Source: an uncultured Saprospiraceae bacterium
GTDB lineage: Bacteria > Bacteroidota > Bacteroidia > Chitinophagales > Saprospiraceae
Reading direction: 5' to 3'
DNA: 64,000 nucleotides
Assembly: GCA_937959115.1 (NCBI GenBank)
Contig: CALGAW010000025.1
Coordinates: forward strand, 124,001-188,000
The position numbers were made by a program, and so were the translations under genes. The notes beneath the pieces are model-generated. The model had not been told where the DNA came from, did not search any database, and worked only from the letters and a program-made list of their open reading frames with translations. Below, piece after piece: positions 34,719 through 44,245 of this stretch (position 1 is the first letter of the stretch; each line of letters starts with the position of its first letter).

Positions 34719-35753
34719 TTAATTATTACTTAAACTTAATGCTATATCAATAAACTGCTGAGTTGATTTACCAAGAATTGCCATTCCTGCTTGTGTAACA
34801 TTAGGCAGTCTAAATCTACCTTGGGCCGAACCGTTTAATGCATAATCATGATCATTGATTGTAACAATGCACCAGTGTTTATCCCTACACTCAATAATTA
34901 CCTCATCAGCATAAAATGGCCAATCTACTCCAAAATCAATTTTCTTCATTTTTTTATGCTTGTAGTTTTTATTCGCTAGTCTATTCCATTTGTCAAAAAT
35001 GGTTCTTTTATGAGGAGCTTTTAAATTTGAGGTGAAATTAGTTGTATTGGTTCTATAATTTGTGTTCCCTAAATCGTCATCCTCCATTATAATAAAATTA
35101 AAGACCACGGTAGACAATTGTTGAGCTTTAGCTCCAAGTCTGCCTAGTGTAAATTGTCGACAAATAGCCCTTGTAAATCGTTCTAGTATAATTACAATCA
35201 TTCTGTTTATCTGCTCATTAACTTCTTTAGAGCTTTCGATTTTACCAATTTTTTGAATAAGATCTTCATCTCTTAAAACAAGTTCAGTTTCAAAACTTTC
35301 CCATTCAATTTCAGCATTTATACTTGAATTTGCTGAATTTGTAATTACATCTAAATTGTGATATCGTGCAAGTTTCCCAAATTCTGACAAAATATTTAGT
35401 AACTTGTTTATGTCGGAATCAGTTTGAAGATAATCCAAATCTTCTTTTAGGGCAGGGATATTTTTGTGGTTATAATAGTTCGCCACTATATGATCACGGA
35501 GCTTCAATAAATCATGACCATGAGCTTTAATATATCTCTGACTTGGGTAATCTCCATGTTTTTCGTGATGTCCAAGACAGATATGGCATTTCATTAGTCT
35601 TTCTAATCCACTAGAAATTAGTTGAAATGGCAAGTAATAAAAATCATTTTCACCACCGAGATTTTGATATTCGCCAAGTCCTAGTTTTATTAAGTTTATG
35701 GAACAATTTAATTCAGAGCTTATTGCAAATTCTCTTTGTATTTGGTTATGCAT
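34719..35753 (-). CDS. Hypothetical protein with possible HEPN-like segment
   Basis: 344 residues. Residues ~40-95 (LISSGLERLMKCHICLGHH ... AHGHDLLKLRD) resemble the helical HEPN pattern in which an LExxxK-type helix is followed by a GHDL motif, seen in AbiV-like and other RNase or defence proteins. The remainder is helical in the middle and ends with a beta-rich segment (WCIVTINDHDYAL). I cannot identify the catalytic RxxxxH motif, so activity is uncertain. It is a single-gene unit between attC-like sites and is AT-rich. A defence role is a guess from the HEPN-like pattern and the island context. Confidence 0.6.
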   Translation of the reverse strand: MHNQIQREFAISSELNCSINLIKLGLGEYQNLGGENDFYYLPFQLISSGLERLMKCHICLGHHEKHGDYPSQRYIKAHGHDLLKLRDHIVANYYNHKNIPALKEDLDYLQTDSDINKLLNILSEFGKLARYHNLDVITNSANSSINAEIEWESFETELVLRDEDLIQKIGKIESSKEVNEQINRMIVIILERFTRAICRQFTLGRLGAKAQQLSTVVFNFIIMEDDDLGNTNYRTNTTNFTSNLKAPHKRTIFDKWNRLANKNYKHKKMKKIDFGVDWPFYADEVIIECRDKHWCIVTINDHDYALNGSAQGRFRLPNVTQAGMAILGKSTQQFIDIALSLSNN

Positions 35754-35813
35754 ATATAATCTATCTTATTTCATTACAACAACCAACTTTTTTGAGAAAT
35801 AGTTCCTGCTTGT

Positions 35814-35945
35814 GCCCAACATCTCTATAACCGCAATCGACTACCTCAATGGCATATACATCACTCTTAGATAAGCAACAAAGATAAACACTTAATCTTT
35901 TATATAAAAAAAAATCATTTCTTTAATTGAGCCATCTTTCTCTTA
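35814..35945 (-). repeat. attC-like half element, copy C, at the island edge
   Basis: GCCCAAC at 35814-35820 (minus strand GTTGGGC, a full GTTRRRY match) lies about 60 bases before the start of the 344-residue gene. Moving outward, AAAGATAAACACTTAATCTTT and TTAATTGAGC match the same part of copy A in order. The opposite arm is missing, ending at the S66 peptidase gene. This fits an R' end marking the first cassette. Confidence 0.5.
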
Positions 35946-35959
35946 ATGAACAACCTTGG

Positions 35960-36991
35960 TTAAACAACACCACTTTCCAATAATGAAAACTGCTTCGCGT
36001 CACTGTCAATTTCAGCACGCGCACCATAAGGAATTGTAAACACTGGACACGTATGCCCGAAATCCATCCCTGCTACAATCGGCAAATCTGTCAAGCCTTC
36101 TTCGTCTCTGATTACTTGAAGTAATATGTTGTCGTATTCGTCCTTGTGCTTGTTGTGGTAGGGTCGTCCAACAATCAATCCGTTAATGTTGTGAAGGATA
36201 CGAGAAGCGGCGTAGTTGCGAATAATCCGGCGAAACAGTTCTGGGTGCATCATTTCTTCTGAGGTCTCAATAAACATAATCTTGCCGGTCCAGTCTTCTG
36301 GTTTCACCCACATCGGTGTATCCTTCAAAAACTCTAGGACTTCTAGGCAACCTCCTAGCAAATCTCCTGTTACCTTTCCTCGACCTTGGAGGTAACGCCA
36401 ACCAGTAGCTGGTTCCAACTTACGAAGAATCGATTGGTTTTGAGGGTTATCCCATTCCAAGCGTTCGGAAGTCCAGCCTGCCTTGTTTTCGGGGATGACA
36501 CCAACGGGTGCACTAGAAAACAGCGAATCCTTAATGTCTTGGATCTGATAGTCATGCATGCCACCGTTCTCAGCAAATCCAACGAGCATAGAAGTGGAGT
36601 AAAACGACGTTACACCTGCCTTATAAAAACAAAAATGAGTGACCGTACTATCCGAAAACCCCAAAAAGAGCTTGGGATGATTACGGATCACCTCCAAATC
36701 AACATAAGGCAAGGTTCGGATGCTTTCTTCACCACCAATATTTGAAATTATCGCTTTGATGGAAGGGTCCGCTAGGGCTTCCATCAAATCATCGGCTCTA
36801 GCTTTTGGATTGCGGTAAATCCAGTCGTTTCGCTTTAAAGCATGTCGCGTTTCAACAACCTCTAGATCAAATGTTTCCTGCAATTGATTCTTTCCTGCTT
36901 CGTAGCGCAAGGGAAGCTCTCCTGCCCCACCCCAAGAGAGTGATATCGTTGCCACTTTATCACCAGGCTTTAGTTTGTTCGGTTTTATCAT
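35960..36991 (-). CDS. S66 family serine peptidase (LD-carboxypeptidase / MccF-like)
   Basis: 343 residues from the ATG at 36991; an upstream in-frame ATG would add 29 residues before the family N-terminus MIKPNKLKPGD. Catalytic Ser113 in GFSDST, a Glu in FIETSEEMMHPELF, and a His in DFGHTCPVFTIPYGA form the S66 Ser-Glu-His triad. Family members either trim L,D bonds in recycled murein peptides or cleave acylated peptide-nucleotides such as microcin C. The length and EDWTGKIMFIETSEE section favour the MccF-like subgroup. It forms the core-genome edge of the accessory island. Confidence 0.9.
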   Translation of the reverse strand: MIKPNKLKPGDKVATISLSWGGAGELPLRYEAGKNQLQETFDLEVVETRHALKRNDWIYRNPKARADDLMEALADPSIKAIISNIGGEESIRTLPYVDLEVIRNHPKLFLGFSDSTVTHFCFYKAGVTSFYSTSMLVGFAENGGMHDYQIQDIKDSLFSSAPVGVIPENKAGWTSERLEWDNPQNQSILRKLEPATGWRYLQGRGKVTGDLLGGCLEVLEFLKDTPMWVKPEDWTGKIMFIETSEEMMHPELFRRIIRNYAASRILHNINGLIVGRPYHNKHKDEYDNILLQVIRDEEGLTDLPIVAGMDFGHTCPVFTIPYGARAEIDSDAKQFSLLESGVV

Positions 36992-37133
36992 ACCATTCAA
37001 TTTAAGAAATCCAACGAATACCTGACTTGAAAAGTTCCCGTTCGAATACTTTATACAGATAACTTGCTCCTTGAGCAACTTCTGTATACTAATTTGACAT
37101 AGATCAATTGATTTTTCGGTTTTATAGCTGATA

Positions 37134-37166
37134 TTTGAGGTATTATAAAGCGTTTATTTACTTTTG
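37134..37166 (+). promoter_or_regulatory. Candidate Bacteroidota promoter for the methyltransferase gene
   Basis: TTTG at 37134-37137 and TACTTTTG (full TAnnTTTG match) at 37159-37166, with a 21-base spacer; the start codon is 42 bases further on. Confidence 0.6.
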
Positions 37167-37207
37167 TTTTTAACAATACCAATTCAATATCGTTCGTAAT
37201 CCAAGAG

Positions 37208-37849
37208 ATGTCAATTAAAGAAAGTTATAACAAATGGGCCGTACAGTACGACAATAACGTCAATGCTACCCGCGACCTTGATCATAAGGCAACAGTAAAC
37301 ACACTAAATAGATATCAGTTTTCCGATGTCGTAGAATTGGGGTGCGGTACTGGCAAAAATACCTCCTTCCTCTTGACAAAGGCTTCAACAATTGTAGGTA
37401 TTGACTTTTCAACTGAAATGCTTGCCAAGGCCAAGCAAAAAATCAGCAATAAGAACGTGCTCTTTCGACAAGGAGATATCACACAACCTTGGGGCGTAGA
37501 AGACCATTCGGTAGATCTCGTTACGGCAAGCCTCGTCTTAGAGCATATCAGTGATCTAAAACCAGTTTTTGAGCAAGCAGCGAAAAAGTTGAGAGCTGGT
37601 GGCTTACTCTTTATCTCAGAACTTCATCCCTACAAGCAATATACAGGAAGCAAGGCGCGCTTTGAAACGGAACAAGGGATTCAAACATTGGAAGCTTATA
37701 CGCATCATACCTCAGAATATCTAACGGAGGCAAAGGCATCTGGTTTTAAATTGGTCGAGCTTAAAGAATGGTTTGATGAAATCGGAGCACCTAATATTCC
37801 TAGACTTATATCATTTGTTTTCAAAGATGAAACAGATTTTTTTAATTAA
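37208..37849 (+). CDS. Class I SAM-dependent methyltransferase
   Basis: 213 residues. Motif I ELGCGTGKN (43-51), an acidic motif II (VGIDFSTEML), motif III-like RQGDITQPW and the post-motif ASLVLEHI mark a UbiE/type-11 methyltransferase. Substrate unknown. Divergent from the S66 peptidase gene. Confidence 0.9.
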   Translation: MSIKESYNKWAVQYDNNVNATRDLDHKATVNTLNRYQFSDVVELGCGTGKNTSFLLTKASTIVGIDFSTEMLAKAKQKISNKNVLFRQGDITQPWGVEDHSVDLVTASLVLEHISDLKPVFEQAAKKLRAGGLLFISELHPYKQYTGSKARFETEQGIQTLEAYTHHTSEYLTEAKASGFKLVELKEWFDEIGAPNIPRLISFVFKDETDFFN

Positions 37850-38002
37850 TCATAAGTATTCAAAACTGAAGGCATAAATCCTGTTAAACCAAGATAAAAC
37901 CAGTACTATAATTTCTAAATATGTAAATGATAAAGTGATCTGAATAAATTGATTTGCAAAATCGAAATCCATATTTTTAGGTAACTTCTTAATTAAAACG
38001 AT

Positions 38003-39952
38003 ATGACTACTTCTAAACTAACATCAAGTAAAAATGCCCTATTGATTGGTGTTTTACTGTTTACGTTTATCCTTTTTGGATTCGGAATTAACAACTTTAT
38101 TCTAGGCCATGAATTTCCTGGTTCGAAAACAAGCCCAACTTCCTATAGTCTAGGAAACAAACCTCCTGTATTTGTTCCAATTTTAGATACTATTGGAGGG
38201 GGAACGATTACTAGAATCACTGACAATGATGGCAGTTCTACCAACATTCGACATCATTATAGCGCCTCCCAAGTGTTTAATGCAGATGCGTCAGTGCTGT
38301 TCTTATCAAAAGGAAATAAATATCTTGATGTGACTACCTATGCACCATTGCCATACGGTCATAAAAGTACAGGCAGTGCTCCAATCTGGTCAACTGTGCA
38401 TCCTAAAGAGATGATTTTAACGAGGGACTCAACTCTCTATCGTTGGGACGTTACGACAAACACTGCAGTCAAGGCGTTCAATTTACCTGGATATAAAGAT
38501 TCAAAATTGCATGTAAGAATGAATATTTCTTTTGATGCAACAAAAGCAGCCGTTGTCGCACAAAAAAAGACAGATGACAGTTTCTGGGCAGTTGGAGTAG
38601 ACCTAAACACTGGAGCCATTGGACCAGAGATTTCGTTTGATGCATGGAACTTTTCTGATTTGATTGGAGCCACAAAAGACAGGAGAGCAAGTGCTAGTCC
38701 TACTGGGAAATATATGGTTTTACAAGGAACAGCAGATGGTGAATACCAGCGTACCATTGCATTCGATTGGGACACTGGAGCGCACGTATATTCTTCACCG
38801 CTGACGAATGGCTATGAATGCCCAGGCGGCCATGGAGATTTCACCATTGATGTCAATGGAGAGGATGTATTTGTTGGAATTTGCAAAGGCGGCGGCATTG
38901 GCCCTTCTAGTCAATTTAATGGAGAAACAGTAGTCATGAACTTTAAACAGGGAACCATTACTCCAGTGCCAGGGGTTGGTTATTATTCTCATTATTCTGG
39001 AAGGAATACCAAACGTCTTGGGTGGATCTATGCCTCTACCTATAAGACAACCAGTTCGAGCTCACGTTCTAGAATACTTGCGTTCAAAACAGACGGGTCT
39101 AAAATCGAATATTACGCAGACCCACAAGGGTATAGACTTGGATATGTGCACGAAACACATGCGACACCAAGTCCTGATGGTACAAAAGTGGTGTTTTCAA
39201 GTTCGTGGAATGGTCTAGAGTCGGCAACTGTTTCCAATGATTACCTTCTGGATCTTAGCGATCTAGCGCCGACAGCATTTCAAACAGACATAAACCTTTG
39301 GATAGAAGGTGCTTATGATCAATCCACTAATCACCTAACAACTGTAATTCAATCTAAGAACTTATTGCCTTTAGGACAACCGTTTTCTGATCCTCCTTGG
39401 AACTATCAAGGGACTGAAGGACAAGGTTGGACAGCTTCCAACTACCCTTCTGGAACAACGGACTGGGTAAAGGTAGATTTTCGGACTGGCATTGATCCCT
39501 CTACTCATGTGTTGACACGAGCGGCGTTGCTGATGTCAGATGGCTCGTTGCAGTTTCCGGTGCCAGTTACGCGTGCTGATTTAGAAAACATTACTTCCGT
39601 ATACCTAGTCATAGAGCACCGCAACCATCTTCCAATCATGACACCAACACCTGTTTCATTGACAAACGGTGTCCTTGATTATGATTTTAGAGTGGGAGAC
39701 AGTTATATCTTAAACACGAGTCACGGTCAAAAAGAGATCGCTTCAGGTGTTTGGGCTATGTTCTCAGGTGATACAGATAAAAATGGTGCAGGCTACGAAG
39801 TTACAGGCTTGGACCGGCTGATTTTTAATGTTGAGAATGGAAACTATGGAATCTATAACCAAGCAGACCATAATCTAGATGGTGATGTAAACGGTTTAGA
39901 CAAGATCTATTGGCACAATAACAATGGGGTGTTTTCTGGGATTTCCAAGTAG
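38003..39952 (+). CDS. Secreted beta-propeller-like protein with shared C-terminal module
   Basis: 649 residues. One hydrophobic N-terminal segment (about 13-33) serves as signal or anchor. Residues ~50-425 look like a beta-propeller, with repeated strands and TolB or oligogalacturonate-lyase-like HATPSPDGTKVVFSSSW. From about 430 to the end it carries the module shared with the proteins at 23848-26643 and 44246-46972: WIEGAYD, PPWNYQGTEGQGW, DWVKVDFR, VIEHRNHLP, GVWAMFSGD, then two dockerin-like motifs (GLDRLIFN; DHNLDGDVNGLDKIYW). There is no type A sorting domain. Likely function is carbohydrate-related at the surface; no catalytic residue is assigned. Confidence 0.85.
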   Translation: MTTSKLTSSKNALLIGVLLFTFILFGFGINNFILGHEFPGSKTSPTSYSLGNKPPVFVPILDTIGGGTITRITDNDGSSTNIRHHYSASQVFNADASVLFLSKGNKYLDVTTYAPLPYGHKSTGSAPIWSTVHPKEMILTRDSTLYRWDVTTNTAVKAFNLPGYKDSKLHVRMNISFDATKAAVVAQKKTDDSFWAVGVDLNTGAIGPEISFDAWNFSDLIGATKDRRASASPTGKYMVLQGTADGEYQRTIAFDWDTGAHVYSSPLTNGYECPGGHGDFTIDVNGEDVFVGICKGGGIGPSSQFNGETVVMNFKQGTITPVPGVGYYSHYSGRNTKRLGWIYASTYKTTSSSSRSRILAFKTDGSKIEYYADPQGYRLGYVHETHATPSPDGTKVVFSSSWNGLESATVSNDYLLDLSDLAPTAFQTDINLWIEGAYDQSTNHLTTVIQSKNLLPLGQPFSDPPWNYQGTEGQGWTASNYPSGTTDWVKVDFRTGIDPSTHVLTRAALLMSDGSLQFPVPVTRADLENITSVYLVIEHRNHLPIMTPTPVSLTNGVLDYDFRVGDSYILNTSHGQKEIASGVWAMFSGDTDKNGAGYEVTGLDRLIFNVENGNYGIYNQADHNLDGDVNGLDKIYWHNNNGVFSGISK

Positions 39953-40091
39953 GGAGTTCCTGCAAAAAAATCATGTACAATCGGTTGACTTGCAACTGGA
40001 AACAAACCTTGTCTTTTTTGACCTGCGAGGTTCGTAAACAGCTCTATGTTCAAAGTATTGCCGTTGATATCGTTGATGATTTGTTTGCTCA

Positions 40092-40126
40092 CCAAAAGAA
40101 AAGAGGCTGCCCAATAGACAGCCTCT
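40092..40126 (-). terminator. Rho-independent terminator of the Cys-rich secreted protein gene
   Basis: AGAGGCTG (40102-40109) pairs with CAGCCTCT (40119-40126); on the minus strand a TTTTCTTTT tail follows. The stem ends 32 bases after the stop at 40159. Confidence 0.85.
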
Positions 40127-40158
40127 AACCTAAACAAACCTTCTTGGAAATTGATTTT

Positions 40159-41613
40159 TTATAGCTTTAAAATCTTCTCTACTGTTCTATTCCCAGCATC
40201 ATCAATGATTTCTAACAGATAAGTACCTCCAGGAAGAGCGGAAGTGTCTAACTTTAAATCTGATCTCCCAGACATATCTTCTGTGAGCACGATTCTACCT
40301 GAACTGTCCATGACCTTTACGGACTCATAGTTGGTTTCAGAATTCGATTTTTTAATCGTTAAGATATCTCTTACAGGGTTTGGGTAAATTGATAGTGCCC
40401 CTTTAGATTGGTCGATGCGTGTATCTACCTGATCGCTTATTGCATTATTATTGATTGATGAATAATCAAATCGTTGAGCAGCGCCTCCTTCTTGATGTAG
40501 ATTTCCAACACATGATATTTCCAAATTCCACCATATAAATCCACAGTTTATTACATCTCCATAAACTATTACTGAAATTTCATCACATATTTCAACATCA
40601 ATCTGTCCTTGATATATTCCCGATTGTGGAACAGTACAGGGACTTGAGACACCATTCGTAGACCATGGTCCTGTATCTATAACTATATTTCCGTTAACTC
40701 GGACAACAAGTTGATCTGGATTGGATAACGTTGCAAATCTGAATGCCAATGTTGCATTAACATCGCTTAATCCATCGAGAACGGTATATATTACATCATC
40801 TCCATTTCGAGCAGGAATAAACTTTTTATAATCAGTACAATCGTATTCTCCGATACAACAGGATGCAGTGGTAAGAATAGCAGGGGCAACATGACAGCAA
40901 TATGCAGGATCACTAGTGTCTTCTAAGAACAACGTCAAATCGATATCGACCCCATCGACTAATGGTGAATTGCAACCCGTCAAAGTAACGCACACTTGAT
41001 CAGAACTTCCTGGTGCGATTGGTGATATGGAAATTGTTGTTGGAATTGGATCGCCATCAAGGCAAAGATCTGGTGTTCCAGTAAAGACCGTTATTTGGTC
41101 TATGGTATTATTCGAGTAAGCTGGATTTACAACCTCGAAGCAATATTCGTACGTACCTGGAGCGCCATCAACACAAGTTAATTCTTCATTAATGACTTCA
41201 GCACAAGGACATTCTCTTATTCTTATACATACCCGACTAAAGCAACAGAAACCGTCGGCATTGTAAAACTTAATGAGAAAGCAGACTTGACTCCCAGGAA
41301 CAGCACCTGTATAAGTGAATAGCTTATTCCCTCCAGTTTGAGAAGGTAAATTGAGGCTACAGTTAGAAGACCATCCATTCCCATCAGAAATACGAATGTA
41401 GGTTACATTAAAGTTACTGTTGTTGATTATTCGGAAGTTTACTGTAACTGTTCCGTCATCTTCGCATACTTGATTTACGACAACTAGATCAGCACATCTT
41501 CTTGTTTCTGGTTGTCCGTCATGCGTTGGTATGTGCGCTGGACCAATTTGACTTTGAATTTGGGAAGCGCCCAAAAGCAGAAACATCATCAAAAATAATG
41601 CATTTAATTTCAT
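40159..41613 (-). CDS. Secreted Cys-rich protein with T9SS type A sorting domain
   Basis: 484 residues from the ATG at 41613, which starts a signal peptide ending QSQ near 22; a longer frame upstream is rejected. The body has about two dozen Cys, including CCFSRVCIRIRECPC and CCHVAPAILTTASCC, and beta-rich segments such as FRIINNSNFNVTYI. It ends with a clear type A sorting domain (SIYPNPVRDIL ... VEKILKL). No enzymatic domain is recognised; it may be a disulfide-stabilised surface or extracellular structural protein. Monocistronic with its own terminator. Confidence 0.85.
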   Translation of the reverse strand: MKLNALFLMMFLLLGASQIQSQIGPAHIPTHDGQPETRRCADLVVVNQVCEDDGTVTVNFRIINNSNFNVTYIRISDGNGWSSNCSLNLPSQTGGNKLFTYTGAVPGSQVCFLIKFYNADGFCCFSRVCIRIRECPCAEVINEELTCVDGAPGTYEYCFEVVNPAYSNNTIDQITVFTGTPDLCLDGDPIPTTISISPIAPGSSDQVCVTLTGCNSPLVDGVDIDLTLFLEDTSDPAYCCHVAPAILTTASCCIGEYDCTDYKKFIPARNGDDVIYTVLDGLSDVNATLAFRFATLSNPDQLVVRVNGNIVIDTGPWSTNGVSSPCTVPQSGIYQGQIDVEICDEISVIVYGDVINCGFIWWNLEISCVGNLHQEGGAAQRFDYSSINNNAISDQVDTRIDQSKGALSIYPNPVRDILTIKKSNSETNYESVKVMDSSGRIVLTEDMSGRSDLKLDTSALPGGTYLLEIIDDAGNRTVEKILKL

Positions 41614-41830
41614 GATAAATAGTTTTAATTGTTTTTTAATAAGCGTTGAATAGTCAAGAATTAGGTTCCTGGTTATCAACTTAATTACAGCCTAAATTTA
41701 TTCATCAGAAAAAATAAAAGCAATTACAATTAAAACTCCTTGTCACTATATTATAAGTATAGTTAAAAATTTAATTCACAATATACTAAACAACTTATCG
41801 ATTGATTTACAGCGATTAAGACCAATTACA

Positions 41831-42643
41831 TTATTTACCAATTGTCCCCATTTCGACTCCTTCAGAGTAAGCAACACGGATCTCATTTCTACCTAATGCT
41901 TGAAGGACATTCTTCTTTGCTTCGAAATAAACGCTCCAATAATCTTCTACATTACAGTAGGGCCAAATCGCCATTTTAATATTGTGACTATCAAATTCAT
42001 CAATGCCTACAACTGGTGCTGGATCTTGTAATACCTTTGGTGTATTTTTTAAGGCATCCTCAATGATTTTGATTGTTGCATCCATGTTTACATCATATGG
42101 GAGTGTGATGTTCATATCCACTCTTAAATATCCAATGGTTGTAAGGTTTGTAATCACATCACCGATAGCAGTTCCATTGGGAATAACCACAGTTTTGTTG
42201 TCAAACGTTCGCATAATCGTATTGAAAATTTGAATTTCGGTAATGTGTCCTATATTTTCTCCGATTTCAACTACATCATCCACTCGATAGGGTTTAAAGA
42301 TTAAAATCATTACGCCAGAAGCAAAATTCCCTAAGCTTCCTTGTAATGCCATACCTACCGCAAACCCTGCTGCAGCAAGGACCGCGACAAAGGATGTCGT
42401 CTGAATCCCAACCACCTCGGCAACACTAAACAAAAGCATTAGTTTTAACATCACAGCTACAAGCGACTGAAGAAATGGTAGAATGTCTTTGCTGATTCCT
42501 CCTCGCTCCATTGCGTTTCCGATGAGGACTACTAGTTTATTGATCACCCAAAGTCCAACAACTAAGAGTAAAATTGCTAAAATAAGTTTTGGCACATACA
42601 ACATCGCCATTTCTATTACCTTGTTAAGTTTTTCGCTATCCAT
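41831..42643 (-). CDS. MscS-type mechanosensitive channel
   Basis: 270 residues. Three transmembrane helices (about 14-37, 60-82, 85-110); the third carries the Gly/Ala-rich pore pattern GFAVGMALQGSLGNFASG. It is followed by the beta domain with FKPYRVDDVVEIG and the typical FNTIMRTFDNKTVVIPNG. It opens under membrane tension to release small solutes after osmotic downshock. It lies 32 bases downstream of pyrC on the same strand, so the two may share a transcript. Confidence 0.94.
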   Translation of the reverse strand: MDSEKLNKVIEMAMLYVPKLILAILLLVVGLWVINKLVVLIGNAMERGGISKDILPFLQSLVAVMLKLMLLFSVAEVVGIQTTSFVAVLAAAGFAVGMALQGSLGNFASGVMILIFKPYRVDDVVEIGENIGHITEIQIFNTIMRTFDNKTVVIPNGTAIGDVITNLTTIGYLRVDMNITLPYDVNMDATIKIIEDALKNTPKVLQDPAPVVGIDEFDSHNIKMAIWPYCNVEDYWSVYFEAKKNVLQALGRNEIRVAYSEGVEMGTIGK

Positions 42644-42675
42644 GCTTAAAAATTTAGTGTTTGAAAATTAATTAT

Positions 42676-44010
42676 TTACGAGTTAAATTCTAGTCGTTTT
42701 CCTGATGTTCCTTCTATAAAATTTCCTTGGTCATATACCAGATTTCCACTTACAAATGTCTTATTGATTTGTCCTGTAAAGGTATGCCCTTCAAAAGGAG
42801 ACCAGCCACATTTGTAATAGATGTTTTCTTTTGAGACGTTCCATTTTTGATTTAGGTCGACTAAAACTAGGTCTGCCCAATATCCTTCGCGAATGAAACC
42901 ACGTTCTTTTACCTTAAAACAGATCGCAGGAGCATGACACATTTTTTCCACAATTTGCTCAAGCGAGATGTTGCCCTTTTGGTAAAACTCTAACATTACA
43001 TTAAGCGTATGCTGAACCAAGGGGACACCAGATGGCGCATTAAAGTAACTTCCCGACTTCTCCTCCCAGGTATGCGGTGCATGATCTGTTGCTATGATAT
43101 CCAATCGATTGTCCAATAATGCAGGAAAAAGTGCTTCGCGGTGTCGCTTGTCTTTTATTGCAGGGTTGCACTTGATTTGTGTACCAAGTTGAGCATAATC
43201 ATCAGCAGAAAACCAAAGATGATGGACACAGACCTCCGCTGTAATCCGTTTTTCAGCCAGCGGTAGACTGTTGTCAAACAATTCCAGTTCTTCCGCAGTA
43301 CTGATGTGTAGGATATGCAGGCGTGTGTCATACTGCTTAGCAAGCTGAACCGCCATACTAGAAGACAGATAACAGCCTTCTTCATTTCTAATTTCAGGAT
43401 GACAGTGGATTGGCACCTGTTCACCATATTTTTGTTTGTAGCGTGCTGCGTTGGCTCTAATCGTTGCTTCATCTTCACAATGCGTGGCAATCAACATAGG
43501 GACTTGACTAAACAGATTTTCCAATGTTGTCCGATCATCTACTAGCATGTTTCCAGTACTACTCCCCATGAATATCTTAACCCCACATACTGTCGAAGGA
43601 TCCGTTTTTAGCACTTCCTCTATATTGTCATTTGACGCTCCCATAAAAAAGGAATAGTTGGCAAGGGATTTCGAATTTGCGATATCGTATTTATCTTGCA
43701 AGAGCTCTTGGGTAAGCGCGTTGGGTTTGGTATTCGGCATTTCCATGAAGGAAGTTACCCCTCCAGCTACAGCCGACCGTGGTTCTGTATACAAGTCCGA
43801 TTTATGTGTTAATCCAGGTTCTCTAAAATGTACTTGATCATCGATGATACCTGGGATCAAGTGCAGCCCCTCCGCGTCAATGATTTGTGCATTGGGTTCT
43901 GTGATATTGTTATCTATTCGCTCAATTCGGTTGTTTTTTATAAGGAGATCTTTGCACACGACTGTTCCTTCATTGACGATTTGGGCATTTTTAATCAGAA
44001 TGGTATTCAT
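42676..44010 (-). CDS. pyrC: Dihydroorotase
   Basis: 444 residues from the ATG at 44010. It catalyses carbamoyl aspartate to dihydroorotate in pyrimidine synthesis. Metal-site features: Q59-V-H61 in DDQVHFREPG, the carboxylated Lys K145 in GVKIFMG, H177 in ATHCEDE, a His in LHISTA, and the Asp in TDHAPH. The usual HxH is replaced by QxH, which I believe occurs in other Bacteroidota dihydroorotases of this class; the remaining ligands are intact. An MscS gene follows closely. Confidence 0.94.
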   Translation of the reverse strand: MNTILIKNAQIVNEGTVVCKDLLIKNNRIERIDNNITEPNAQIIDAEGLHLIPGIIDDQVHFREPGLTHKSDLYTEPRSAVAGGVTSFMEMPNTKPNALTQELLQDKYDIANSKSLANYSFFMGASNDNIEEVLKTDPSTVCGVKIFMGSSTGNMLVDDRTTLENLFSQVPMLIATHCEDEATIRANAARYKQKYGEQVPIHCHPEIRNEEGCYLSSSMAVQLAKQYDTRLHILHISTAEELELFDNSLPLAEKRITAEVCVHHLWFSADDYAQLGTQIKCNPAIKDKRHREALFPALLDNRLDIIATDHAPHTWEEKSGSYFNAPSGVPLVQHTLNVMLEFYQKGNISLEQIVEKMCHAPAICFKVKERGFIREGYWADLVLVDLNQKWNVSKENIYYKCGWSPFEGHTFTGQINKTFVSGNLVYDQGNFIEGTSGKRLEFNS

Positions 44011-44245
44011 GCTGCGAAAATAACAAAGCAATCAATAATTAACAATAAATAATTTAATTAAGTAATCGATTGTCTTAACCTAGATGGTTTGTTGTTGTGA
44101 CCATGATGCTTGATTTTTTCTAAAGTTTAACTTCGTAACAAGTTAATTAACAACCAAAAAAGATTTAAAATTAACGACTTATTCCTAGGAAAAAATTAGA
44201 AGTATTGTTAACTTTTCGTAGACTAACATAAATAACATCTCTAAT

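Noticed and set aside
32476-35971. Matching GTTAAACAACACC at 32476-32488 and 35959-35971 as island attachment sites
   Set aside because: A 13-base AT-rich match is expected by chance many times in a window this size, and the first copy lies inside the island rather than at its other edge.
37134-37166. Riboswitch or leader structure before the methyltransferase and similar short leaders
   Set aside because: Leaders here are short and AT-rich with ordinary promoter boxes; I saw no riboswitch-like conserved helices in front of any gene.
39907-40137. 76-codon minus-strand frame
   Set aside because: It overlaps the end of the propeller gene and the terminator hairpin; no family resemblance.
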